From contig NZ_CP015199.1 of the NCBI RefSeq assembly GCF_001648155.1, forward strand, positions 4,287,001 through 4,351,000: 64,000 bases of DNA, given 5' to 3'. A model generated the notes under the pieces. It ran no database searches, had not been told where the DNA came from, and saw only the letters and a list, made by a program, of their open reading frames with translations. Source of the DNA: Chryseobacterium glaciei (lineage in GTDB: Bacteria > Bacteroidota > Bacteroidia > Flavobacteriales > Weeksellaceae). A program made the translations under genes and the position numbers. Shown in pieces: positions 53,226 to 62,506 of the stretch (its first letter is position 1; each line of letters opens with the position of its first letter).

Positions 53226-53299
53226 TGGAGAATACGGGGATCGAACCCGTCACCTTTAGACTGCCAGTCTAACGCTCTAGCCAGATGAGCTAATTCCCC
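53226..53299 (-). tRNA. tRNA-Ala (anticodon GGC)
   Basis: A 74-nt cloverleaf on the minus strand. The acceptor arm GGGGAAT/ATTCTCC carries the G3-U70 wobble pair that identifies alanine tRNAs. D arm GCTC...GAGC, anticodon stem TTAGA/TCTAA with loop CTGGCAG (anticodon GGC), and T arm with GGTTCGATCCC. Discriminator A; CCA is not encoded. Confidence 0.95.
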
Positions 53300-53471
53300 T
53301 CGTTCTTTTCGAAGCGGTACAAAAGTAAGTATTTAAACCACATATACAAATACTTTATTGAATTTTATTTAATAAGTTACCTTATTAGCTATGTAATAAT
53401 CATTTTTTTGAAAGCTTCTTTGAATGTAATCGCAAAAGAAAATTATTTAACTGTCAATTTATCAGTACTGT

Positions 53472-53951
53472 TTACTTGGCATTTTTCAATTCTAAGACTC
53501 TCTGCAAAAACGATTGAGCAGCAATTTTTTCCTCAGCTTCATTAATAGCTTTCAATAAATGATTCTCGTTATCTGAAATTTCACCCAATACTTTTGAAAC
53601 CAGTTCCCAAACCGGCTTCATTTTTTCTATTAATTCAAGACCTTTTGGAGCTAATTCGATTAAGCGTTTACGTTCATCCGATTTATCTTTTTTAGATACA
53701 ATCATTTTCTGTTTTTCAAGTTCTTTCAAAAGGCTGATGGTTGATGGATGGGTATACCCTATTTCGTTCGCAATTTCTACGACGCTGAGTATTTTTTTAT
53801 GATGTAATGTAAATATAACAGGAAACCATTTAGGCTCAAAATCGATCCCGAATTCTTTATAAACTAAGGCTCCATCTTTACGCAATTGCTCACTAAGACG
53901 TTGCAATCTCGTTGATAAGGCAAGAGTGCCGGATTCATTGATAACATTCAT
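53472..53951 (-). CDS. MarR-family transcriptional regulator
   Basis: A 159-residue winged-helix protein: ILSVVEIANEIGYTHPSTISLLKELEKQKMIVSKKDKSDERKRLIELAPKGLELI is the MarR HTH and wing (about 55-110), with helices either side for dimerisation. Its start overlaps the GNAT stop by 4 bp (ATGA), so the two are co-translated. A perfect 18-bp palindrome overlies the promoter of the pair and is a fitting operator. Confidence 0.92.
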   Translation of the reverse strand: MNVINESGTLALSTRLQRLSEQLRKDGALVYKEFGIDFEPKWFPVIFTLHHKKILSVVEIANEIGYTHPSTISLLKELEKQKMIVSKKDKSDERKRLIELAPKGLELIEKMKPVWELVSKVLGEISDNENHLLKAINEAEEKIAAQSFLQRVLELKNAK

Positions 53952-54442
53952 AAGCTGGATTTTAGATCAAGAAAACAAAATACATTATCGGCATTCATCA
54001 CAGGAAATTTAGCCGGAAGCAACTCCTTATCGATGATCGTAAAGTGATTTCGTTCGTAAAAACGTAATGCTGCTTTTAGTATTGATACAGTTCCCAAATA
54101 TACTTCATCTATTCCGTTTTCGTGACAGTATGAAATCAGGATTTCTAATAGTTTTTGGGCAATATTATGCTCCTTTCCTCTGAATTCTTTTTTCACAAAC
54201 ATCTTTCTGATCGCAGCAGCTTTTTCATCAAACTTCACCAAAGCTATTGTTCCGACCAGTTCTCCATCGATAAAAGCTCCCCAAAAGCTTCCGCCATTGG
54301 CAAAATAAAAATCCTCTATCTGCATAAGATCCGGCTGATCATCTATTGTGATAGGAACATTAAATTCCTTTTGCTGAATATTCAGAACTAAATCTATGAT
54401 TGATTTTGAATGTGTATTGTTTACAGGGCTGATTTCTAACAT
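53948..54442 (-). CDS. GNAT-family N-acetyltransferase
   Basis: 164 residues with the GNAT core: GSFWGAFIDGELVGTIALVKF (strand 2-3), AAIRKMFVKKEFRGKEHNIAQKLLEIL (acetyl-CoA loop in the variant form RGKEHNIA instead of RxxGxG/A) and VYLGTVSILKAALRFYERNHFTII. Substrate unknown. First gene of a two-gene operon with a MarR regulator, an association also seen as natural MarR-GNAT fusions. Confidence 0.9.
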   Translation of the reverse strand: MLEISPVNNTHSKSIIDLVLNIQQKEFNVPITIDDQPDLMQIEDFYFANGGSFWGAFIDGELVGTIALVKFDEKAAAIRKMFVKKEFRGKEHNIAQKLLEILISYCHENGIDEVYLGTVSILKAALRFYERNHFTIIDKELLPAKFPVMNADNVFCFLDLKSSL

Positions 54443-54459
54443 TGTATTTAATTTACGTA

Positions 54460-54491
54460 CAAAACTACGTAGTTAACTACGTATGTGCAAA
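54460..54491 (-). promoter_or_regulatory. Promoter with embedded MarR-type operator
   Basis: On the minus strand: TTTG (54491-54488), 20 bp, TAGTTTTG (54467-54460). Within the spacer lies TACGTAGTTAACTACGTA (54466-54483), a perfect 18-bp palindrome. Binding there would block the promoter, as expected for MarR autorepression. Confidence 0.8.
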
Positions 54492-54552
54492 TAAATTGAA
54501 CTAATAATAGCTTAAGTATTTAAAAATTAGACGTTTAAATTTTAGTTAAAAC

Positions 54553-54588
54553 AAAAAACGCATGCTAAAATTAATTAACATGCGCTTT
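54553..54588 (-). terminator. Terminator of the efflux operon
   Basis: Minus strand: CGCATG (54584-54579) and CATGCG (54564-54559) with an A+T-rich loop that can pair further, followed by T6. Confidence 0.75.
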
Positions 54589-54608
54589 TACTCTTTATGA
54601 TTAAATGA

Positions 54609-56024
54609 CTACTGCCATCCGCCACCTAGAGCCTGATAAAGGTCTATTCCGGCTTTCATTTTACTATATTCTGCGTTTGAGATATTCAATTCTGCGTTTA
54701 ATGAATTTACGCTGGCATTCAATACTTCAAGATAGTTTGCCATACCGTAGTTCACCAATTCCTGAGAATAATCTACAGATTTTTTGTAAGCTCCCAATTC
54801 TTTTTCCTTTAAAGCAATAAAAGAATCCTGAACAGAGAAAACTCTTATCGCATCAGAAACTTCTTTTCCGGCTGTAAGAACCGTTTTTCTGAAATTTAAA
54901 TATGCCGTTTCCTTATTGGCTAAGCTTACTTCATAGTTGGTTCTGATCGTTCTCTTATTTAAAATAGGCTGAACTAAACCTCCAACTACACTCGCAAATA
55001 ATGAATTCACACTGAATAAATGATCAATATCCAAAGACTGAATTCCTCCGCTTCCTGTAATTTTCAATGTAGGATAAAACTGAGCTTTTGCTGAATTTGT
55101 TAATTCAAAAGCATTCATCAGACTGTATTCTGCTCTCATCACATCCGGACGGTTTGCCAACAATTGAGCAGGATATCCTAATTTTAAATCGATTGGAATA
55201 TTCTGTGTTTCCAATGTAGATCTTTCGATCGTGTGAGACGGTTCTCCCATTAATAAACTCATTGTATTCTCCAATAACTGGATCTGAGTATCAATATCAA
55301 TCAATAAAGACTGTGCATTGAAAACAAGCGCTTCACTTTGTTGAACAGCAACTTCTGTTACAGTTCCCGATATTTTTAAAGCTTTTGTTGTTTCTAAATT
55401 TTTCTCACGAACAGCGATTGTTTCCGTAATGATTTTCTTCTGAGAATCATACGTCAACAACTGATAATAGGCAGAAGCAACAGAGGCAACCAAGTCACTT
55501 TTTACCGCTTTATGAGCAGCAACAGTTCCTAAATATGTGGCTAACTGAGCTTTTTCCTGAGATTTTAATTTACCCCAAATATCAGCTTCCCAGCCAACAC
55601 TTGCTGTAATATCAATTTGATTGATGTATCTTCTGTCTCCGAACAACTGTCCCGTTTGGGTATTCAAAGACTGAGTCTGGAAAGAATATCCAGGACCAAC
55701 ACTTATTGTCGGTTCATAGGCTGCTTTACTTTGCTTTAAATAAGCCTCTGCAGAAGTAATGCTCTGTAAGGCAATTCTGATATCTAAATTATTTTCTAAA
55801 GCTTTAGAAATATGTCCTTGAAGTATCGGATCGGTAAAAATTTCTTTCCAGGAAACATTCGCGATATTGGTACTGTCTGTAGGAAGCATATCTGTACGGA
55901 AAAGCTTTTCGTCTACAACACTTTTCGGTCTTTCATATTCTTTTCTCGCCATACAAGATGAAACGGCTGCAAGAATTGCGACTGAAAAAGTTATTCCTTT
56001 TATGATGTTTAATAAACTCTTCAT
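54609..56024 (-). CDS. RND efflux outer-membrane channel lipoprotein (OprM/TolC-like)
   Basis: 471 residues: lipoprotein signal AVSSC (Cys24), then two outer-membrane-factor repeats with long alpha-helices (ITSAEAYLKQSKAAYEPTISV, GWEADIWGKL, LGYPAQLLANRPDVMRAEYSL). GWEADIWGK and RPDVxxAE are NodT-family hallmarks. It forms the trimeric exit duct for the pump encoded next to it. Separated from the RND gene by a heptad-repeat hairpin. Confidence 0.95.
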   Translation of the reverse strand: MKSLLNIIKGITFSVAILAAVSSCMARKEYERPKSVVDEKLFRTDMLPTDSTNIANVSWKEIFTDPILQGHISKALENNLDIRIALQSITSAEAYLKQSKAAYEPTISVGPGYSFQTQSLNTQTGQLFGDRRYINQIDITASVGWEADIWGKLKSQEKAQLATYLGTVAAHKAVKSDLVASVASAYYQLLTYDSQKKIITETIAVREKNLETTKALKISGTVTEVAVQQSEALVFNAQSLLIDIDTQIQLLENTMSLLMGEPSHTIERSTLETQNIPIDLKLGYPAQLLANRPDVMRAEYSLMNAFELTNSAKAQFYPTLKITGSGGIQSLDIDHLFSVNSLFASVVGGLVQPILNKRTIRTNYEVSLANKETAYLNFRKTVLTAGKEVSDAIRVFSVQDSFIALKEKELGAYKKSVDYSQELVNYGMANYLEVLNASVNSLNAELNISNAEYSKMKAGIDLYQALGGGWQ

Positions 56025-56033
56025 TTTTTGTAA

Positions 56034-56112
56034 TTAGGGATTAGGAATTAGGAGTTAGGGATTAGGAGTTAGATTTAAACTACCTCCTAAATCCTAATCC
56101 CTAAATCCTATT
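56034..56112. repeat. Heptanucleotide hairpin array (TTAGGRR)
   Basis: Five or six heptads of TTAGGGA/TTAGGAA/TTAGGAG type (56036-56074), then a short loop and the inverse run CTCCTAAATCCTAATCCCTA to 56112. The same heptad, in the other orientation, is found at 28961-28988. In the mRNA it would make a hairpin between two efflux genes. Confidence 0.75.
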
Positions 56113-56117
56113 AAACT

Positions 56118-59100
56118 TTATTCTGCTAAATTGATTTCTTCTCTTTTAATTGGCTTCACTTTTTCTTGTAACGTTTGGAAAATAACATACAAAACAGGAA
56201 TTACGAAAAGTCCTAAAATTGTACCTATTAATAATCCAATCGCGGCACCTGTTGCAATAGATCTGTTACCAACAGCTCCGATTCCACTTGCTAAAACCAA
56301 TGGCAATAGACCGAAGATAAAGGCAAATGACGTCATCAAGATTGGTCTTAATCTTGCTTTTGCAGCATTGATGGCAGACATTACAATCGTTTCACCATGA
56401 TGCCTTCTCTGAACAGCAAATTCGATGATCAAGATGGCATTTTTCGCGAGCAATCCAACCAACATAATCAAGGCGATCTGGAAATAAATATTATTTTCCA
56501 AGCCCATTACTTTTTGACCAAAATAAGCTCCCATTACCCCAAGAGGAAGAGAAATTACCACAACCAACGGAAGAATATAACTTTCATACTGAGCAGAAAG
56601 AATGAAGTAAACGAAGATTAAACTTAAACCAAAGATCAATAATGTCTGAGATCCTGAATTTAATTCTTCTCTTGTTAACCCCGTAAATTCTACATCGTAA
56701 TTTTGATTTAAAGTTTCCTTCGCTACATCCTGAACTGCCGTAATCGCATCTCCGGAACTGAATCCTGCAGAGTTAGCTCCTGTAATTTTCACGGAAGTAA
56801 ATAAGTTATATCTACTTACAGATTGTGGACCGTATGCTTTTTTCAGCGTTACAAATTGAGAGATTGGCGACATTACTCCGGAAGCAGTTCTTACATACAA
56901 TTCATTTAAGTTATTGATGTTTTGTCTGTTTTCAGGAAGTGCCTGAACCATTACTCTGAACTGTTTTCCATATTTCGTAAAGTCAGCGGTGTAAACCCCT
57001 CCGATGTATCCCTGCATTGTACTTAAAATTGTACTTACAGAAACACCAACCTGCTTGGCCAAAGGAACATTAATGTCCATTTGATACTGAGGATATTTTG
57101 TATTAAATGATGACTGAGCAAATTCAATCTCAGGTCTTTGCATCAATTTTCCGATAAATTCATTTGTTTTATCATCAAGAGCGGCATAATCTCCACCTGA
57201 TTTATCCAACAATACCATTTCAAAACCGGCACTGTTACCAAAACCCGGTACACTTGGCGGTTGGAAGAATACTACTTTCGCATCCGGAACTTTTCCTGAG
57301 ATTCCGAATAGTTTTTTAGTAATATCTTCAGAAGTCTGATTGTCTTTTTTTCTTTCGTCAAATGGTTTTAGCTTAATGAAAGCAAGACCGTTATTACTTC
57401 CGTTTCCTGATAAGAAACCTCTACCTGTAGAAATCGTAACGTTTTGTACTCCCGGAACCTTCATTGCATTTGCCTGAAGCGTTTTCAAAGCATTGTACGT
57501 TCTTTCCATTGAAGCACCTGGAGGAAGCTGAACGTCAGTAAAGATGATCCCTCTGTCTTCTGTTGGTACGAAACCTTTTTTCATCGTAGAACTTGCCCAG
57601 AATAAAATACCTCCTGTAACTGCAAAGATGATCAAGGTAACCCATTTATGTCTTAATAAGAACACAAATCCTCTTCCGTAACGATCTGTTGTCGTTTTGA
57701 AAGCAATATTAAATTTATAGAAAAACTTCTGTAAAAAGTTTAAATTCTTGTATTCAGCATGATGCGCATCGTGAGGTTTTAAGAATAGTGAACATAAAAC
57801 CGGACTCAACGTTAATGCGTTAACTGCAGAAATGATGATCGCAATAATCAGCGTAATACCAAATTGCTGATAGAAAACTCCCGTCGGCCCTGTAATAAAC
57901 GTCACAGGAACGAATACCGCTGCCATTACCAATGTAATTGAAATAATAGCTCCTGTGATCTCGTCCATCGCTTCAACGGTTGCCTTTTTAGCATCGGAAA
58001 TACCGTGCTCCATCTTGGCGTGAACGGCCTCGACGACGACAATTGCGTCATCCACCACAATACCGATCGCAAGAACTAATGCGAATAAAGTTAAAAGGTT
58101 TAATGAATATCCAAATAAATTCAGGAAGAAGAATGCTCCTACAATAGATACCGGAACCGCAATTGCCGGAATCAACGTAGATCTGAAATCCTGTAAGAAA
58201 ATATAAACCACGATAAATACCAAGATGAAGGCTTCAATTAAGGTATGCACTACCTTTTCGATTGATGCATCCAAGAATTCGTTGGTATCAAAGTTAAATG
58301 TATATTTTACTCCTTCAGGGAAGCTTCCTTCTGCTGATTTTAGGTAAGTTTTAATATTTTTAATGATCTCCTGAGCGTTAGAACCCGGTGTCTGGAAGAT
58401 CCCCATACTGATCGATGGATTGTTTCCGTTTTCCCCGATTCCTGTGTAGGATTGTCCTGCCAATTCAACTTTAGCAACATCTTTCAGCATCAAATTCTGT
58501 CCATCAGGAAGCGCTTTAATGATGATATTGTCGTATTGATCTTTCTCGTTGAATTTCCCGACATATTTAATGATATATTCAAAAGAACTCCCACTGTTTT
58601 GTCCGATAGAACCAGCCGCAGCTTCTCTACTCTGCTCGTTGATCGCTGTTGTAACATCGTCCGGAGTCAATCCGTACGCTGCCATTTTTGAAGGATCCAA
58701 CCAAACTCTCATTGAGTAGTTTTTACCTCCGAAAACGTTAGCATCACCTACACCATTGATCCTTTTTAAGTTTGGAATAACATTGATATTCAAGAAGTTT
58801 TGAAGATATACATCATCTAAATCTTTATTTTCAGAATAGAAAGACATATACATCAAGGCACTCGTTTGCTGTTTCTGTGTTACAACCCCTGAACGTGTAA
58901 CTTCACTTGGAAGCAACGGTGTCGCTCTGGTAACACGATTCTGTACGTTTACTGCAGCAATATCCGGATCAATTCCTTGTTTAAAAAATACCTGAATTTG
59001 CGCTGAACCATCATTTCCAGCAGAAGAAGTAATGTAGTCCATTCCTTCCACCCCATTGATCTGTTCTTCCAAAGGTACTACAACACTTTTCATAACAGTT

Positions 59101-59264
59101 TCCGCATTGGCTCCGGTATAGTTCGCTGAAACGCTTACTGTGGGAGGTGCAATATCGGGGTACTGTGTGACTGGCAGGGAAATTAATCCCAAAACACCGA
59201 GAATCACAATCAAAATTGAGATTACGGTGGATAAAACCGGTCGGTTTATAAAATTTTTAATCAT
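56118..59264 (-). CDS. RND multidrug efflux inner-membrane pump (HAE1 family)
   Basis: 1048 residues, full length for AcrB/MexB-type pumps, with 12 membrane helices and two large periplasmic loops. MIKNFINRPVLSTVISILIV at the start, the proton-relay Asp pair in GIVVDDAIVVVEAV (TM4), and YGPQSVSRYN and GLLAKNAILIIEF in the second half are all family marks. It exports hydrophobic drugs or detergents using the proton gradient. Operon with adaptor, channel and regulator. Confidence 0.97.
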   Translation of the reverse strand: MIKNFINRPVLSTVISILIVILGVLGLISLPVTQYPDIAPPTVSVSANYTGANAETVMKSVVVPLEEQINGVEGMDYITSSAGNDGSAQIQVFFKQGIDPDIAAVNVQNRVTRATPLLPSEVTRSGVVTQKQQTSALMYMSFYSENKDLDDVYLQNFLNINVIPNLKRINGVGDANVFGGKNYSMRVWLDPSKMAAYGLTPDDVTTAINEQSREAAAGSIGQNSGSSFEYIIKYVGKFNEKDQYDNIIIKALPDGQNLMLKDVAKVELAGQSYTGIGENGNNPSISMGIFQTPGSNAQEIIKNIKTYLKSAEGSFPEGVKYTFNFDTNEFLDASIEKVVHTLIEAFILVFIVVYIFLQDFRSTLIPAIAVPVSIVGAFFFLNLFGYSLNLLTLFALVLAIGIVVDDAIVVVEAVHAKMEHGISDAKKATVEAMDEITGAIISITLVMAAVFVPVTFITGPTGVFYQQFGITLIIAIIISAVNALTLSPVLCSLFLKPHDAHHAEYKNLNFLQKFFYKFNIAFKTTTDRYGRGFVFLLRHKWVTLIIFAVTGGILFWASSTMKKGFVPTEDRGIIFTDVQLPPGASMERTYNALKTLQANAMKVPGVQNVTISTGRGFLSGNGSNNGLAFIKLKPFDERKKDNQTSEDITKKLFGISGKVPDAKVVFFQPPSVPGFGNSAGFEMVLLDKSGGDYAALDDKTNEFIGKLMQRPEIEFAQSSFNTKYPQYQMDINVPLAKQVGVSVSTILSTMQGYIGGVYTADFTKYGKQFRVMVQALPENRQNINNLNELYVRTASGVMSPISQFVTLKKAYGPQSVSRYNLFTSVKITGANSAGFSSGDAITAVQDVAKETLNQNYDVEFTGLTREELNSGSQTLLIFGLSLIFVYFILSAQYESYILPLVVVISLPLGVMGAYFGQKVMGLENNIYFQIALIMLVGLLAKNAILIIEFAVQRRHHGETIVMSAINAAKARLRPILMTSFAFIFGLLPLVLASGIGAVGNRSIATGAAIGLLIGTILGLFVIPVLYVIFQTLQEKVKPIKREEINLAE

Positions 59265-59265
59265 T

Positions 59266-60453
59266 TTAGAATTTCGGTTTTATAGATTGAACAAGGCTAT
59301 CCATTTTTACTGGTTTTGGCTTAACGGCAGTTCCCGGTTTTAGACCTCCGATTCCTGCAGCAATAATAGTTTCGCCTTTATTTACGCCAGATTTTATTAA
59401 AGCCATATTTTCGATTCTGTCGATCACATTAATCACAACATTTCTCGCTGTGTCTCCTTTATCAACCTTGTAAACGTAAACAATACCTTGTTGTTCGTAT
59501 GTTGCGCTTTCCGGAACAACCAATACGTTATCGTAAGCTTTTGGAAGTCTGATAGATCCACTGTTACCGTTACTCAATAATTTTTGAGGGTTTGAGAAAG
59601 CAACTCTAAACTGAATTGTTCCTGTTGTAGCATCAATTTGACCTGTAATGGCTTCAATTCTACCCTTTTCAGAATAAATACTTCCGTTTGCCAACTGTAA
59701 TTCTACCATTGGAAGATTTTTGATCTTTTCTGGCAACGTAGCTCCCGGAGATTTTTCTAAGAAATCAAAATATTCTTTTTCATTCATCGAGAAATAAGCG
59801 AATAATTCTGATGTATCTGAAATTGTTGTTAAAGCTGTTTGATCTGTCGGACCAACTAAACTCCCTACTTTTAAAGGAAGCTTCCCGATAACTCCGGAAA
59901 TAGGCGCACGAATGATAGAATATTCGATGTTTGCAGCTACTCCTTTATAATTTGCCGAAGCCTGTTGTTTTGCAGCCATTGACTGTTGCAACTGAGCTTT
60001 TGCCTGAGCTAAATTCGCCTGTGCAGTCTGCAACTGAACATCACTGATGATATTTTTTGCAACAAGAGGTTTTAATTTATTGACTTCAACCTGAGCTGCA
60101 TTTACACCTGCCTGAGAAGCTGCAATTGTAGATTCAGCTGCGCCGATTCCTGCTTTTGCAGCAGCGGCGTTTTCTGTTAAGATATTGGTTTCAAGACGGA
60201 ACAAAGGCTGTCCTTTTGTAACATATTGTCCTTCATCCACCAAAACCTGAGTGATATATCCCTGTATTTTCGCACGTACATCATTATTCACCCTACCCTG
60301 AATGGTAGCCGGAAATGTCTGATAACCTACGATATTTTTTACCTCCACATTCACTACAGGATATGGTTTTGCGCCATCCTGTTTTGGAGCTTCTTTTTTG
60401 CAGGCAGTGAGTGAGAATGCCGCAATAGAAAGTATAACTAGCTTATTATTCAT
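59266..60453 (-). CDS. RND efflux periplasmic adaptor (AcrA/MexA-like) lipoprotein
   Basis: 395 residues: lipoprotein signal with Cys18 (FSLTACKK), lipoyl-like half motifs (VNNDVRAKIQGYITQVLVDEGQYVTKGQPLF; SIIRAPISGVIGKLPLKVGSLV), a long alpha-hairpin (about 95-165) and beta-barrel and proximal domains. It bridges pump and channel. One base from the pump gene and one from the regulator, so the four genes are one unit. Confidence 0.95.
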   Translation of the reverse strand: MNNKLVILSIAAFSLTACKKEAPKQDGAKPYPVVNVEVKNIVGYQTFPATIQGRVNNDVRAKIQGYITQVLVDEGQYVTKGQPLFRLETNILTENAAAAKAGIGAAESTIAASQAGVNAAQVEVNKLKPLVAKNIISDVQLQTAQANLAQAKAQLQQSMAAKQQASANYKGVAANIEYSIIRAPISGVIGKLPLKVGSLVGPTDQTALTTISDTSELFAYFSMNEKEYFDFLEKSPGATLPEKIKNLPMVELQLANGSIYSEKGRIEAITGQIDATTGTIQFRVAFSNPQKLLSNGNSGSIRLPKAYDNVLVVPESATYEQQGIVYVYKVDKGDTARNVVINVIDRIENMALIKSGVNKGETIIAAGIGGLKPGTAVKPKPVKMDSLVQSIKPKF

Positions 60454-60454
60454 T

Positions 60455-60910
60455 TTATAGTTTATTAAGAGATTCTTGAATATTTATTATGTTTTTATCT
60501 AAAAGAGCTTTATAAGCTTCAATTTTTTCGTCGTAACCATCATCTTTAACTTTTTTAAACTTGTCTAAGTCATCCAGTAATTTTAATTCGTCCTTCATTT
60601 TTTGAACTATTTTTTCAAATCTTATTTTTTTGTACTCATCATTGATAAAAAAATATCTTTTTCGTTCATCCATTTTATTGTGATCTACAATAAGTTGCGA
60701 GCTCAGCAGTAAAGAAATACTCGTAGAAACAGAGCTTTTACTTGCAGAAAGCACTTCAACAAACTCATCAAACGTAATCCCCATCTTTTCATAATCGAAA
60801 AGAAGATAGGCGTAAATTTTTGAAGCTAACGGTGGTAAATTGAAAACGGTGCCATAGAATTTCACAGCATCCTGAAAAATTTTTTCGTCAATTTCTATAC
60901 TCTTATGCAT
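60455..60910 (-). CDS. GbsR/MarR-like transcriptional regulator of the efflux operon
   Basis: 151 residues. PLASKIYAYLLFDYEKMGITFDEFVEVLSASKSSVSTSISLLLSSQLI is the winged-helix part of GbsR/MarR-like regulators (about 25-80), followed by DERKRYFF (wing) and a coiled dimerisation helix. First gene of the efflux operon, and its promoter spacer holds a 15-bp palindrome. Likely a local repressor relieved by pump substrates. Confidence 0.88.
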   Translation of the reverse strand: MHKSIEIDEKIFQDAVKFYGTVFNLPPLASKIYAYLLFDYEKMGITFDEFVEVLSASKSSVSTSISLLLSSQLIVDHNKMDERKRYFFINDEYKKIRFEKIVQKMKDELKLLDDLDKFKKVKDDGYDEKIEAYKALLDKNIINIQESLNKL

Positions 60911-60927
60911 TGTATATAATTTGAGAA

Positions 60928-60963
60928 CAAAAATATAAATTAGTTCAGAACTAAACGAACAAA
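60928..60963 (-). promoter_or_regulatory. Promoter with palindromic operator upstream of the efflux operon
   Basis: -7 TATTTTTG at 60935-60928 and TTTG at 60963-60960 (24-bp spacer, slightly long). Between them is TTAGTTC-A-GAACTAA (60940-60954), a perfect 15-bp palindrome. Confidence 0.65.
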
Positions 60964-61027
60964 CTCAATAGAGTTTATAAATGAAGTATCTTTTAAAAAT
61001 TCAATAAAGATTGATTTAACTTTTGGA

Positions 61028-61540
61028 TTAAATGATAATCTTCTCAAAAGCCTTTCTCATTCCACCAGCCAGAAAAACCTCTCCACAATAAGAATATCCT
61101 TGTTTTTCAAGGATTTTCAGCATGGCAATATTATCGTAATTCGTGTCTACTTTTACACTTTGAACTCCATTTTCTTTGGTGAAAATTTCAATATGATCGA
61201 AAAGTTTTTTAGCTAATCCATGTCCGGCAAACTTTTCATGAACGGCAACTCTGTGAACAACAACAAATTCTCCATCGCTCAGCCAAGCACCTTCGATCGT
61301 GCTGTAAGCTGGTTCATCATTAAAAATCAGGGCTACATAAACGGCGATTTCTCCGTCTACTGTTAAAACAAATCCAAAGTTTTTTGCAATATCACTTTCT
61401 ATGGTATCGAGATTGGGATATCCGTTCTGCCATTGTGTACTTCCGTCTATTCTTCTTCTTTCAATTGCCTGTTGGATAATTTCCCAGATTAGATCTCTGT
61501 CTTCAATTTCTGCTTTCCTTAGTTTAATTTCTTGCGTCAT
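61028..61540 (-). CDS. GNAT-family N-acetyltransferase
   Basis: 170 residues. LRKAEIEDRDLIWEIIQQAIERRRIDGSTQWQNGYP at the start, VVVHRVAVHEKFAGHGLAKKLFDHIE containing the acetyl-CoA loop (KFAGHGLAKK), and VKVDTNYDNIAMLKILEKQGYSYCG are standard GNAT features. Close in style to YhbS/RimI-like house-keeping acetyltransferases. Substrate unknown. Monocistronic. Confidence 0.9.
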   Translation of the reverse strand: MTQEIKLRKAEIEDRDLIWEIIQQAIERRRIDGSTQWQNGYPNLDTIESDIAKNFGFVLTVDGEIAVYVALIFNDEPAYSTIEGAWLSDGEFVVVHRVAVHEKFAGHGLAKKLFDHIEIFTKENGVQSVKVDTNYDNIAMLKILEKQGYSYCGEVFLAGGMRKAFEKIII

Positions 61541-62213
61541 GTTTATTTTAGTATTGAAAATTGAAATATTTTAAAAGTCTAGTTTATCTCCTGATCTTAG
61601 GCTGAAAAGCTCATGAAAACTACATCTATTGATTGTTTTTGAGAGCAGAAGTTAAATGCTAAACATACATTTTTGTGAAAATAATTATTTAAACCCTGAA
61701 TATCAGATAATTTAATTAAATAAAATGATTAAATTTTGTTTAAATAAGAGTTAATCAACATGCTTGTATTTTATTTTTTTGTTTTTCAAAAATAAGTGAA
61801 ACGGCTTTGTTTATCTTGTTTTTAAATTTTTGCCAATCAAATCTTTGTGTTGCTTTGTGTTGCTTTGTGTTTAAATTTATCGCAAGGATAAACAATGAAT
61901 TTTAAATAATAAATTGCCTAATTAAAGAAAAACAAAGGCACTTCGTTTATATAAGTAAAACAAAATTTAAATTATATTTTAAATAAAATTATTGTTTTTT
62001 TTAACGCGACGGTCGCAAAGTTTTTTTTGACTACTAGCTGTTTTTAGGGTTCGCAAAGGCGTTTCACTCAGCAAAGCTCACAACAAATTACGAATTACAA
62101 ATAATCATAAATACTTATATCTGTATTCAAAAAAGGGATAAAAAAAACCGAAAATTAATGTTAGTTAATTTTCGGTTCGAAGTAGTAAAATTTAAAATTA
62201 TGAAATTGTTTTT
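61541..62213. repeat. Gene-free region with degenerate repeats
   Basis: 673 bp without a gene. It contains a short tandem repeat, TTGCTTTGTG units around 61847-61872, and GCAAAG/CGCAAAG fragments (62031-62062) that recall the large palindromic family. The right end is the terminator of the DUF2007 gene. Confidence 0.5.
62146..62177 (-). terminator. Terminator of the DUF2007 gene
   Basis: AACCGAAAATTAA and TTAATTTTCGGTT form a perfect 13-bp stem with a 6-base loop; on the minus strand the stem is followed by T7. Confidence 0.85.
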
Positions 62214-62444
62214 TTATTGGTTTTCACTTTGTTGAAGATAAGCATCGATAATTTCAAATGCTTTGCTCTCCTGTTCCAAATCTACCATAACTTTTAACGA
62301 TGTTGCCGTCGGCGTTGTTGTAAAAGTCAGATAACTGTTTTCAACTGCATTTGCAATTTGTGCATCATCCAATTTAGATTTGATTAACTGTATTTCTGAA
62401 GGTTTATCACTTTCAAAAACGGATACTCTCGTACTTCTTTCCAT
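62214..62444 (-). CDS. DUF2007-like small protein
   Basis: A 76-residue protein: TRVSVFESDKPSEIQLIKSKLDDAQIANAVENSYL and KVMVDLEQESKAFEIIDAYLQ give the beta-alpha-beta fold of DUF2007 (putative signal-transducing, PII/GNB1-like) proteins. Often found near metabolic genes in Bacteroidota. Function unknown. Lies just after lysine 6-transaminase, 62 bp apart. Confidence 0.75.
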   Translation of the reverse strand: MERSTRVSVFESDKPSEIQLIKSKLDDAQIANAVENSYLTFTTTPTATSLKVMVDLEQESKAFEIIDAYLQQSENQ

Positions 62445-62506
62445 GTTCTATATCGTTTGAGTATCTAAATGTACAATGTTTTTTTTAAAATTACAAATCT
62501 TCAGTT

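Noticed and set aside
61847-61872. Tandem TTGCTTTGTG units as the start of a CRISPR-like array
   Set aside because: Units are short, adjoining and without spacers; just a small tandem repeat. No cas genes occur in the window.
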